Shown here: positions 49,647 to 57,928 of the stretch, one piece after another | How the letters are laid out: every line of letters begins with the position of its first letter | Position numbering within the stretch: position 1 is the first letter of the stretch | Assembly (NCBI GenBank): GCA_018396675.1 | Contig: JAGTQX010000003.1 | Coordinates: 186,001 to 250,000 of the forward strand | Length of the DNA stretch: 64,000 bases | Source of the DNA: Candidatus Bathyarchaeota archaeon | Lineage (GTDB): Archaea > Thermoproteota > Bathyarchaeia > Bathyarchaeales > Bathycorpusculaceae | Direction: 5' to 3' | The notes under the pieces: generated by a model | Database searches by the model: none | Told to the model about the DNA's origin: nothing | The model's input: only the letters and a program-made list of their open reading frames with translations | Translations under genes and position numbers: made by a program

Positions 49647-50693
49647 GTGATAAGGGAGAAAAGACAAACTCCGTTCTTTAAAGAGAAGCTTGAGCCGATA
49701 GAAGTTAGCGTTCCAAAAAAAATCTCGGAATTACTCGCAGAAATGGCTAAAACAGGTTTTCAAGGCAGAAAACTTGGCGAAATCGTCGAAGTCTGGGAAG
49801 AAATGCTTAAAGACGACGTTGTGGTGTTTTTTGGGTACGCCGGTTCAATGAGCACGACGGGACAGTGGAAAATTGTTAACTGGCTTATTGAACACCGTTT
49901 CATAGACGCCATAGTCTCAACTGGCGCAAATATTTCTGAAGACATTTTGGAGGCTATGGGAGGCACTTACTGGCAAGGACACCACATGGTTGATGATTAC
50001 GCACTTTTGGAGCACAAAATAGACAGGTTCTACGATGTTTTCGCAGACGAGCTTGAGTATAGGCAGATGGAAAGTCTCATTGCAAGTTTCATGAAAAAGC
50101 TGAATCCAAACCGTAAATATTCTTCGGCGGATTTTCTGCACCTTTTTGGAAAAGAACTTTCGCAAATGGGAATAAAAAGCATAACAGCCACAGCCTACGA
50201 GAACAAGGTACCAGTTTTTTGCCCAGCTATAGTTGACAGCGGTTACGGCATCGCCTATCTATTGAACAGGAAACTTGACGCTAATTTTGACATAACCATC
50301 GACCAAATGAAAGATTTCGAGCAACTTGTGGACATAAAGGCTAAAGCAGCACCAAACAGTGCAGTGGTATATATAGGCGGTGGAGTGCCGAAAGACTTCA
50401 TCCAGCTAACGTCTGTGGGCAGAAGTCTTACCGAGTCAAGGAAATACGAAAGATTTTACCCGCATAAATATGCCATTCAAATTACGGCAGACGCGCCTCA
50501 TTGGGGTGGACTTTCAGGATGCACTTTTGAGGAAGCCATAAGCTGGGGTAAAGAGTCAAAAGAAGGAAGAAACGTTCAGTGTTACTGCGACGCCACAATA
50601 GCCCTACCCATAGTTGTCCATGCTTTAGCGGAGAAAATTGACAAAAGAGAGAAAATCCCAGACTTGTCTTGGATGTTTAAGGGTTTAGAATAG
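49647..50693 (+). CDS. Deoxyhypusine synthase-family protein, first paralogue
   Basis: A 348-residue NAD-binding DHS-fold protein: GYAGSMSTTGQWKIV and IVSTGANISEDILEAMGG, followed by HHMVDDYALLEHKIDRFYDVF. The active-site lysine region is CTFEEAISWGKES, so the catalytic lysine is kept but the surroundings differ from classic DHS. Members of this branch act as DHS-like or homospermidine-synthase-like aminobutyl or agmatine transferases; the exact role here is unknown. GTG start chosen because ATTTAAAA would be its TATA box and GGAG precedes it; another GTG lies 16 codons upstream. Confidence 0.78.
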   Translation: MIREKRQTPFFKEKLEPIEVSVPKKISELLAEMAKTGFQGRKLGEIVEVWEEMLKDDVVVFFGYAGSMSTTGQWKIVNWLIEHRFIDAIVSTGANISEDILEAMGGTYWQGHHMVDDYALLEHKIDRFYDVFADELEYRQMESLIASFMKKLNPNRKYSSADFLHLFGKELSQMGIKSITATAYENKVPVFCPAIVDSGYGIAYLLNRKLDANFDITIDQMKDFEQLVDIKAKAAPNSAVVYIGGGVPKDFIQLTSVGRSLTESRKYERFYPHKYAIQITADAPHWGGLSGCTFEEAISWGKESKEGRNVQCYCDATIALPIVVHALAEKIDKREKIPDLSWMFKGLE

Positions 50694-50708
50694 GCTTCGG
50701 CGTATGTT

Positions 50709-51632
50709 ATGGAAAAAGTGAAAGACTTCGAAATTAAGAAGGGCAAAACCGCAGATGAAATCGTAAAGCAAATGAGGGAAAGCGGAGGGTTCACAGCCAA
50801 AAACCTCTCCGTCGGCGTTGACATACTCGAAGCGATGCTGAAGGACAAAGAAGCGCTCAAATTCCTCTCTTTTCCTGCATGCATCATCGCCACGGGAACA
50901 AGAGGCATAATAAGGGAAATGCTGAAACGAAAATGGTTCAGCCTAGTTGTTACAACATGCGGCACTTTAGACCATGATTTGGCAAGATGCTACCGCGATT
51001 ATTACCAAGGCGACTTTTTCATGGACGACAGCCAACTGCACAAAAAAGGCATAAGCAGAATTGGAAACATCCTGGTGCCAAACGAGTCATACGGAGAAAT
51101 CATCGAAGAAAAAATGATTCAGTTCTTGAACGAAATTTACTCTGAAGGAAAACGGGAGCTGGCAACTTATGAGCTTTGCTGGGAGATTGGAAAAAGACTG
51201 AACGAAAACTCCTTATTATATTGGTGTTGGAAAAACGGCATACCCGTAATCGTGCCTGGCATAACAGACGGTGCTGTCGGCTATCAACTGTGGCAGTTCA
51301 GCCAAGACCACGATTTGAAAGTGAACGTGTTAAAAGATGAGAAACTGTTAAGCGACACGGTTTGGTCGGCGAAAAAGTCCGGAGCTCTTATAGTTGGCGG
51401 AGGCATATCAAAACATCACGTTTTATGGTGGAATCTTTTCAAACGTGGACTGGATTATGCGGTTTACGTGACCACAGCTGTTGAGTATGACGGCAGCCTG
51501 TCAGGCGCAAGGCCTAGAGAAGCTGTTTCATGGGGGAAAATAAGGGAAAAAGCCAAGATGACGACGATAGAGGCAGACGCCACTGTCGTTTTGCCGTTAA
51601 TTTTTGCTGCGCTTTTAGAGAGGGTAGGATAA
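50709..51632 (+). CDS. Deoxyhypusine synthase, second paralogue
   Basis: A 307-residue enzyme predicted to transfer the aminobutyl (or agmatine-derived) group onto the conserved lysine of initiation factor aIF5A. Close to the classic pattern: VVTTCGTLDHDLARCY, GITDGAVGYQLWQFSQDHDLKVNV, GGGISKHHVLWWN and the active-site block LSGARPREAVSWGKIREKA with the catalytic lysine. It begins 16 bases after its paralogue and ends 12 bases before cdhD, so all appear to be one operon. Confidence 0.87.
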   Translation: MEKVKDFEIKKGKTADEIVKQMRESGGFTAKNLSVGVDILEAMLKDKEALKFLSFPACIIATGTRGIIREMLKRKWFSLVVTTCGTLDHDLARCYRDYYQGDFFMDDSQLHKKGISRIGNILVPNESYGEIIEEKMIQFLNEIYSEGKRELATYELCWEIGKRLNENSLLYWCWKNGIPVIVPGITDGAVGYQLWQFSQDHDLKVNVLKDEKLLSDTVWSAKKSGALIVGGGISKHHVLWWNLFKRGLDYAVYVTTAVEYDGSLSGARPREAVSWGKIREKAKMTTIEADATVVLPLIFAALLERVG

Positions 51633-51644
51633 GGGAAAATCGGT

Positions 51645-52673
51645 TTGCCAGAATTTGTTCCGCCAGTTGAAGCCTATCCGGGCAAGGTTGTTGAAGTTAA
51701 GCTTGGAGCAACAAAAAGCGAGGGCGGAACCCGCGGGAAAACCGTGATTATCGGCGGAGAAAAAACCCCGGCTTTTTACACTTTTGAAGGCGCCACGCCT
51801 CATCCGCCAGTTGTAGCCATCGACGTTTTTGACATGGAGGTTCCTCTTCCGAAAGCAGTTAAAATGCACGTCAAAGAGGTTATGGGCGACCCCGCGGCTT
51901 GGGCTAAACTGGCGGTTGAAAAATTCAGCGCGGACATTGTAACGGTTCACCTAATCAGCGTTGACCCACTCATAAAAGACGCTACGCCGAAAGAAGCGGT
52001 TAAAACCGTTGAGGAAGTCGCACAAGCAGTAAAAGTGCCATTAATAATTGGAGGATGCGGCGACCCTGTTAAGGACATGAATGTTTTTCAAGCGGTCGCT
52101 GAAGCCTTTGCCGGTGAAAGGTTCCTGATAAGCTCTATAACGCGTGATATGGATGTTGAAAGATGCGCGAAGTTCATCAAAAAGAATGGACATGTTGCCT
52201 TGTCTTTTACACCTATGGATTTGAATATGGCGAGGGAACTTAACCGCAGACTCTACAATCACTTGCCAAGAGAAGATATTGTTATGGACTTGACGACGGC
52301 GGCGCTTGGCTATGGTCTGGAATACGCTTTTACAACCATGGAGAGGGCGCGGCTAGAAGCCTTAACTGGTGACTTGGAACTGGCGCATCCGATGTCGTCT
52401 GGAACAACAAACGCTTGGGCAGCCAGAGAAGCATGGATGAAAATGGCTCCAGAATGGGAACCACGCGAGCTTCGTGGTCCACTATGGGAGGTTGTTACGG
52501 CTTTGACGCTTCTGTTGGCGGGCGTAGACTTGTTTATGATGATGCACCCTGCCGCAGTAAAGGCGGTGAATGATGTTGTACGCCAGTTAACGAAAACCAG
52601 CGTTGTGAACGTGAACGCTGAAAGGATTGCTGAATGGGTTTCCATGAAAGTTTATGGCGAAGACGGAGGCTAA
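51645..52673 (+). CDS. cdhD: Acetyl-CoA decarbonylase/synthase delta subunit (corrinoid protein)
   Basis: A 342-residue TIM-barrel subunit which, with CdhE, forms the corrinoid iron-sulfur protein carrying the methyl group to acetyl-CoA synthase. The sequence has ATPHPPVVAIDVFDMEVPLPKAV, GDPAAWAKLAVEKFSADIVTVHLISVDP, IIGGCGDPVKDM and DLTTAALGYGLEYAFTTMERARLEAL, all typical of CdhD. TTG start close behind the DHS gene. CdhE follows after six bases. The alpha, beta and epsilon subunits are not in this window. Confidence 0.93.
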   Translation: MPEFVPPVEAYPGKVVEVKLGATKSEGGTRGKTVIIGGEKTPAFYTFEGATPHPPVVAIDVFDMEVPLPKAVKMHVKEVMGDPAAWAKLAVEKFSADIVTVHLISVDPLIKDATPKEAVKTVEEVAQAVKVPLIIGGCGDPVKDMNVFQAVAEAFAGERFLISSITRDMDVERCAKFIKKNGHVALSFTPMDLNMARELNRRLYNHLPREDIVMDLTTAALGYGLEYAFTTMERARLEALTGDLELAHPMSSGTTNAWAAREAWMKMAPEWEPRELRGPLWEVVTALTLLLAGVDLFMMMHPAAVKAVNDVVRQLTKTSVVNVNAERIAEWVSMKVYGEDGG

Positions 52674-52679
52674 ACTAGG

Positions 52680-54083
52680 GTGAAAGAGTTAAGCCCTTTG
52701 GATGTCTACGGGCTTTTGCCTAAAACTAACTGTGGAGAATGCGGCGAAAGAAACTGCATGGCTTTCGCAGTTAAAGTGGTTAACCGTGAAGCCTCAATAG
52801 AAAAGTGCATGCCGCTTTCAAGCAGCGAATTCGCAGAAGCGTATAAACGTTTGAAGAAGATGCTTAAACCCGCCGTGAAAGAGGTTGTTATAGGCGTCGG
52901 AGAGAACGCGGTGAAAGTCGGCGGAAAACTTGTGATGTACCGCCACGAGCTTGCATACTTTAACCCGACAGCCATAGCAGTAGATGTAACCGACGAAATG
53001 CCAAAAAACATTGTTATAGAAAGGATAAAGAAAACAGAAGAGCTTCACTTTTGGTATATCGGACAAGTTCTGAAGCTTGACATGATTGCAGTCCGCTCCA
53101 CATCAAATAACCCAGAAAAGTTCGCGACAACAACAAAAATGGTCGCTGAAAACACCAATTTGCCGCTGATACTCTGCTCGTTTAACCCGAAAGTCTTGGA
53201 GGCAGGCTTAAAGGCGGCATCAACAGCGAAGCCTCTAGTGTATGCCGCGACGAAAGACAATTGGGAGACAACAGCGAAGCTTGCAAAACGTTATGACTGC
53301 CCGCTTGCAGTCTTCGCGCCGAACAACTTAAAACTTTTAAGAAATCTAGTTGAAAGCCTTCTCAAAAACGACGTTGAAGACATCTTGCTGGACCCAGGAA
53401 CAGTTCCAGGCGATGGGTTAGCTGATACGCTTAACAATTTTGCTATAATTCGAAGATGCGCATGCAAAAGAGGCGACGAGCTTTTTGGTTTTCCATTAAT
53501 CGGCGTGCCTATGACTGTTTGGTTTGACAGCGCGGGAACAGCAGAGGAAATTGTGAAGTGGCGAGAGGCTTATTTAGCAGCTATGCTTATCGTGCGCTTC
53601 GCAGACATTCTCATAATGCATAGCCTAGACGGGTGGACGCTTCTGCCAAACATGATACTTCGGCAGAACATTTATACAGACCCGCGGAAGCCATCCGCCG
53701 TCCAGCCGGGTTTGAAGACCTTTGGCGCTCCAGACGAAAACTCACCCGTGATGTTCACGGCAAACTTTGCATTAACCTACTACACAGTAGCTTCAGACAT
53801 TGAGTCCGCAAAAATAAACGCCTATTTGCTTGTGGTGGACACGACAGGAATAGCTGTGGACAGCGCGGTTGCTGGGAGAAAATTGACTGCTGAAAAAGTG
53901 GCTGAAGCATTAAAGAAGTCTGGAATAGAAAGCAGAGTGAAGCATAGAAAGTTGATAATCCCTGGGAAAGCGGCACGTTTAAGCCGCGAAATAGAAGAAC
54001 TAACCAGATGGCAAGTCCTCATCGGACCGAAAGACTCGTCTGACATACCAAAATTCCTACAAGAAAAATGGCATACAAACTGA
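52680..54083 (+). CDS. cdhE: Acetyl-CoA decarbonylase/synthase gamma subunit (corrinoid Fe-S protein)
   Basis: A 467-residue protein with the N-terminal [4Fe-4S] motif (C18, C21, C26, C43), a central TIM barrel and a C-terminal corrinoid-binding domain (LLVVDTTGIAVDSAVAGRKLTAEKVAEALKK). It accepts the methyl group from methyl-tetrahydropterin in the Wood-Ljungdahl pathway. GTG start with GGAGG ten bases upstream. Immediately after cdhD, in the operon that starts with the DHS paralogues. Confidence 0.95.
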   Translation: MKELSPLDVYGLLPKTNCGECGERNCMAFAVKVVNREASIEKCMPLSSSEFAEAYKRLKKMLKPAVKEVVIGVGENAVKVGGKLVMYRHELAYFNPTAIAVDVTDEMPKNIVIERIKKTEELHFWYIGQVLKLDMIAVRSTSNNPEKFATTTKMVAENTNLPLILCSFNPKVLEAGLKAASTAKPLVYAATKDNWETTAKLAKRYDCPLAVFAPNNLKLLRNLVESLLKNDVEDILLDPGTVPGDGLADTLNNFAIIRRCACKRGDELFGFPLIGVPMTVWFDSAGTAEEIVKWREAYLAAMLIVRFADILIMHSLDGWTLLPNMILRQNIYTDPRKPSAVQPGLKTFGAPDENSPVMFTANFALTYYTVASDIESAKINAYLLVVDTTGIAVDSAVAGRKLTAEKVAEALKKSGIESRVKHRKLIIPGKAARLSREIEELTRWQVLIGPKDSSDIPKFLQEKWHTN

Positions 54084-54098
54084 AAAGTTTATGGTCAC

Positions 54099-54527
54099 TT
54101 ACATCTTCAGTATCCGTTCCAGCGTCGGAAATGCTGCCTTAACTCTTTCGTGACGTTTTTTGGCGCTTATGCTGTGCGCCAGCATTATGAAAGCTTTAGG
54201 CTTGCTGAACGTCTCTGTTTCGCCATTCTCCCTTTTACGCACTACAATTATGCAGTTGTCAACTATGCAGTTCAAAACACATGCACCGCAGTAAACGCAA
54301 AGCTCTTCAACTATGCCAACTTCGCCTGTTCGCCAGAAAAGCGCGTTTGTCGGGCACGCCTTTATGCAGAGTTTGCATTCAACGCCTTTGCATGTTCGTT
54401 TGTCAATGGTTATATTGCCTTCAACGAAAAACTCTCTAACGCCAAATGACGCGAGAAGTTCATCCCTCTGTTTTTTCTTTATTTTCGAGGTAGTTGTAAC
54501 CATGCTCTGCTTCTTTGGTTTCGGCAT
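54099..54527 (-). CDS. Two-cluster [4Fe-4S] ferredoxin-like protein
   Basis: A 142-residue protein: a basic N-terminus of about 40 residues, then cysteines 46, 51, 54, 58 (CKGVECKLCIKACP) and 77, 80, 83, 87 (CVYCGACVLNC), binding two [4Fe-4S] clusters, and a helical C-terminal extension of some 45 residues. The first motif has one extra residue in its first spacing. It likely carries electrons for the neighbouring C1 enzymes, with which it is convergent; partner unproven. Confidence 0.85.
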   Translation of the reverse strand: MPKPKKQSMVTTTSKIKKKQRDELLASFGVREFFVEGNITIDKRTCKGVECKLCIKACPTNALFWRTGEVGIVEELCVYCGACVLNCIVDNCIIVVRKRENGETETFSKPKAFIMLAHSISAKKRHERVKAAFPTLERILKM

Positions 54528-54609
54528 ACCTTTTCCATCTTCGCCCCATACGCATAAGGACGCTGCCTTGTCAAAAATCGTATAACATCAACAAATTATA
54601 ACTGTGTTT

Positions 54610-55437
54610 CTAAATGGTCAACCAGTAAACGAGAAAACCTAAACCCAAACCCAAAAATGTTGGAAAAGGAAGCCCGGGAAAAATTCCGCCACGTTCAAGC
54701 ATTCTAAACGCCAAGAAACACCCCAACAAGACGCCGATAACAGAGGCAAAACAAGCGAAAACGCCAAAGTTCAAGAACATGTGCCCCGCGAGCATGGAAT
54801 AAAACGTTAAATCGCCTAAACCCATTTGAATATCACGGAAAGAGAAGCTTAAACCGCGAAACTTGTCAAGACCAACACGCGCGATTTTGCCAACTGGACC
54901 ACGATAAACGGCAAAAGCATCGTAAACGGCCAAAAAACACAAAATTAGAACCGTGCTTAAAGTTGGGATAGACGCGCCTAGAAACGTGCCTAAGCCGCCT
55001 CCAACCAAGAGAACCACAAAGTCGGCAGCTTTGTTTCGTGTTTTAAAAATCGTGTATACGGCTAAAATGGTTAGCGCAGCCGACAACGTAATCAGTAGTT
55101 CTAGCGATTGCAGGTTAACAAGCATAAAAACTGCAAACAAGTAGATAAGCGAAAGCATAAAAACAGCGGTAGTCAAAGCAAAGCCAGTTACAAAAACAAT
55201 GAGCTTAAGACTCCGCTTTTTCAAAAGAAAAAACAACAGGAAAGCGCCAGCGCCGACTAAAACGACAAAATAAAACGCGTTGCCAACCGAACCGACTGGT
55301 TCTTCAGGAAAAGGTGTGACACGATAAAGCTCTATCGGCGATATTGCTAAAAGAAACGCGCAGACAATGCCGAAAACTAGACTGGCTAATACTGGCGCAA
55401 GATGGATAAGCTCTGCCTTGAAATGTTGATTCAACAT
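54610..55437 (-). CDS. Presenilin/SPP-type intramembrane aspartyl protease
   Basis: A 275-residue protein with nine predicted spans. The catalytic aspartates are D173 in VYDAF and D209 in GLGD, and the third motif appears as FPGLPFP near residue 258 (PAL-equivalent). These are the hallmarks of the A22 family, known in archaea as presenilin/signal peptide peptidase homologues. It overlaps the archaemetzincin gene by seven bases, so the two proteases are translated together. Confidence 0.85.
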   Translation of the reverse strand: MLNQHFKAELIHLAPVLASLVFGIVCAFLLAISPIELYRVTPFPEEPVGSVGNAFYFVVLVGAGAFLLFFLLKKRSLKLIVFVTGFALTTAVFMLSLIYLFAVFMLVNLQSLELLITLSAALTILAVYTIFKTRNKAADFVVLLVGGGLGTFLGASIPTLSTVLILCFLAVYDAFAVYRGPVGKIARVGLDKFRGLSFSFRDIQMGLGDLTFYSMLAGHMFLNFGVFACFASVIGVLLGCFLAFRMLERGGIFPGLPFPTFLGLGLGFLVYWLTI

Positions 55438-55991
55438 TTTTCACCAAAGGCTTCCATAAACGTCTGAACCTTCACATAGCACTTGTTACAGAATAAACTT
55501 TTCTTCCTGTCAGTTTCGAAAATGGAATTGGAAAAATACATAACACAGAACGGGTTAACGCAATGCTCCAAACCCAAAGTGTGCCCAAGCTCATGCACAG
55601 CCTCTTTCGTGCTTCTATCCACAAAAACTTCCATGTTGCAAGGCAAACCATAAAACTCGGGTTTAAGCCTCCATAAAGATATTAAAGCAGCCTTACCTGG
55701 ACAATCTGCTTCTCCGAAAACAAAGTTTAAGCCGGGAACAAAAATGTCAACGTCAACGACGCCTAAAACACGGTTTAGAGTTCTCGCCTTTTCTGCATAG
55801 CTACGTATGGCATTCAAGAGAATGTCTGAGCAGTATTGGCTCCGCAGTTTGTCAAACGCTTCTTCAGGCACAGCTAACCGTTTTGGCGTCAGGTTGAATT
55901 CAGCCTCTGGAAAAGTTATCCTCAAATTTTCGCAAACCCTTTCCAGCACGTTTGAATCCACTTTTCCAACGCGTAAAATTCCAACTTTCAT
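55431..55991 (-). CDS. amzA: Archaemetzincin, zinc metalloprotease
   Basis: A 186-residue soluble metalloprotease. The metzincin helix HELGHTLGLEH (residues 133-143) binds the catalytic zinc, followed at once by C144, and C149, then C168 and C171, the four cysteines of the structural zinc typical of archaemetzincin; the Met-turn is CVMYF. The substrate is unknown in any archaeon to my knowledge. Coupled to the presenilin-like gene by overlap. Confidence 0.95.
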   Translation of the reverse strand: MKVGILRVGKVDSNVLERVCENLRITFPEAEFNLTPKRLAVPEEAFDKLRSQYCSDILLNAIRSYAEKARTLNRVLGVVDVDIFVPGLNFVFGEADCPGKAALISLWRLKPEFYGLPCNMEVFVDRSTKEAVHELGHTLGLEHCVNPFCVMYFSNSIFETDRKKSLFCNKCYVKVQTFMEAFGEKC

Positions 55992-56000
55992 TCTGCTACA

Positions 56001-57266
56001 CTAAACCTTAAACGTGTCTCCCGGCTTCGGAGCAGCCGCCTCCAACCCAGCCTCTTCTTTCACCCATTTTGCAAGAAGGTCACAGTTTCCCTCGGCGCCG
56101 TGAACCACGTATACCTTTGCTTTGCCATCAATCTTTCTGACGGCCTCCTTAAGCTCTTTAGCGCCGCAATGCGAGGAAAAGTCGAAATGTTTAACGTTTG
56201 CCTTAATCTTACGCATTTTCCCATCAATAACACACATGCCCTTCTCCAAAAGCTCCCGTCCCGGCGTGCCCGGAATCTGATAACTGACAAGGAAAACAGC
56301 GTTGTTCGCTTTTTTCCCAACCTTTGAAATGTAGAACATGGCTGGTCCACCTTTAAGCATTCCAGCCGGCGACACTATAACGCACGGCATTTTAGTCGCT
56401 TTTCTGCGGTCCCGCCAGCCTTCAACCCAATTAACAGAATGCACGGCGTCCATGAAAAGTTTCGGGTCTCTCAAAAACCGTGCATAGTTCATCATCACTC
56501 GGCTTGCTTCCCGCGCCATTCCGTCAAGATACACTGGATGCTCAAAGTGGTGAGCTGCAAGAATGCAAATGATTTCTTGAGATCGCCCAATGCTGAAGGC
56601 GGGCACAAGCACAGTGCCTCCTTTTTCCACTACGTCAGTAACATCCTCCACGAAGCGTTTTTCGAGTTCCATACGTTCTGGATGGTCTTCGTTGGCGTAA
56701 GTGCTTTCAATTATCACGGCATCCAAGTCGCCGTAATCCATTTTTGCGCCTTCCAGAAGTCTCGTGTCCAGAATGTTGAAGTCTCCAGTGTAAAGGATTC
56801 TTCGCCCATCAGCCTCAATAAGCACTTGGGCGCTTCCTGGAATGTGTCCAGCATTGTGAAGTTCAAGCGTCATGTCGCCTATTGTTTCTTTAACTCCAAA
56901 ATCCACGTGTTTAACGCTTCGCATCATGGCGCGCAGTTCAAGATACTCGTATGGAAGATAATAGCTTGAAAGGTGAATAAAGTCTGAAATTAGGAGTTGG
57001 CTTAATTCCGCTGTCAGCTTGTTTGCGTAAACTGGCTTTTTTCCTTGAATAAAGAACACTGGAACTGCTCCTGAATGGTCAAGGTGGCTGTGTCCTAAAA
57101 TTATGGCATCAACATCTTTTGGGGGAACATGCATCGGAAAACCTGGCTCATGGTTCAGCATCACACCATAGTCTAACAAAACCTGCGTCTTTTCAGTTTT
57201 AACAGCTATTGCGGCTCTGCCAACTTCACGGGTTGCGCCCAGAAATTTTATCTCGAGTGAACTCAT
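56001..57266 (-). CDS. Beta-CASP ribonuclease (aCPSF2-like)
   Basis: A 421-residue MBL/beta-CASP nuclease for RNA processing or decay. Motif 2 is HSHLDH at residues 59-64; GDFNILDTRLL, IIESTYA and the beta-CASP motifs VPAFSIGRSQEI, IVSPAGMLKGGPA and FSSHCGAKEL follow. No N-terminal KH domains, so it is the short archaeal type rather than aCPSF1. No long RNase J C-terminal region. Cytoplasmic. Confidence 0.9.
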   Translation of the reverse strand: MSSLEIKFLGATREVGRAAIAVKTEKTQVLLDYGVMLNHEPGFPMHVPPKDVDAIILGHSHLDHSGAVPVFFIQGKKPVYANKLTAELSQLLISDFIHLSSYYLPYEYLELRAMMRSVKHVDFGVKETIGDMTLELHNAGHIPGSAQVLIEADGRRILYTGDFNILDTRLLEGAKMDYGDLDAVIIESTYANEDHPERMELEKRFVEDVTDVVEKGGTVLVPAFSIGRSQEIICILAAHHFEHPVYLDGMAREASRVMMNYARFLRDPKLFMDAVHSVNWVEGWRDRRKATKMPCVIVSPAGMLKGGPAMFYISKVGKKANNAVFLVSYQIPGTPGRELLEKGMCVIDGKMRKIKANVKHFDFSSHCGAKELKEAVRKIDGKAKVYVVHGAEGNCDLLAKWVKEEAGLEAAAPKPGDTFKV

Positions 57267-57308
57267 CTCTTTTCAACCATTAACGCAGTAAACATTCGCT
57301 CAGCTCTT

Positions 57309-57914
57309 TTAAAAATGTATTGACGTTTCCGAACGGACAACCCTCAAACGACCACCTTTAATCGCTTTTAAAACATCATCTAAATCAGCCGAGGCTTGAA
57401 CCTCATTGTAAACTGTCAAAAGTTCATCAACTCTGTGAGCGTCACTTCCAGCCACACCCGGTAAACCTAACGTTTTAGCCAGCTTTTCAGCTAAAGCATT
57501 AATCTGACGGGAGCAGCTGCCGTTCAAAACTTCAACAGCGTCAACAGGGTATTTACCCACCAAGTCGCCTAAACCGAACTCTCTATAGGGATGCGCGGCA
57601 ACGACCAAACCGCCCCTTTCCCGTGCAAAATCAATAACACTTTCAACAGTCCAAGGCTGCGGTGGAACCTCCACAACACCTAGAAGAACAATATCACCAT
57701 TAACCGTTCCAACTTCAACACCTGGAATAACTAGAATATCCGGGTACACGTGGGCTAATTCCCGCACTTTGTAATAGCCCTTAACTGTGTTGTGATCGGT
57801 TACTGCAGCAGCCTTTACGCGTAAATCAGAATGAAGCCTATCAACTAGAACCTTGGGTTGTATAGAAGAATCAAGCGAATATGTTGTGTGAACATGCAAA
57901 TCAACGTAGATCAA
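57309..57914 (-). CDS. PHP-domain phosphoesterase
   Basis: A 201-residue metal-dependent hydrolase of the polymerase/histidinol-phosphatase superfamily. Metal ligands are visible in DLHVHTTYS (residues 5-13), TDHNT, IPGVEV, AAHPYRE and GSDAHR. Single-domain PHP proteins in archaea are thought to hydrolyse phosphate esters, with no settled substrate. TTG start after GGCGG. It is 14 bases downstream of tgtA on the same strand. Confidence 0.87.
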   Translation of the reverse strand: MIYVDLHVHTTYSLDSSIQPKVLVDRLHSDLRVKAAAVTDHNTVKGYYKVRELAHVYPDILVIPGVEVGTVNGDIVLLGVVEVPPQPWTVESVIDFARERGGLVVAAHPYREFGLGDLVGKYPVDAVEVLNGSCSRQINALAEKLAKTLGLPGVAGSDAHRVDELLTVYNEVQASADLDDVLKAIKGGRLRVVRSETSIHF

Positions 57915-57928
57915 CGCAACCGCCTAAC

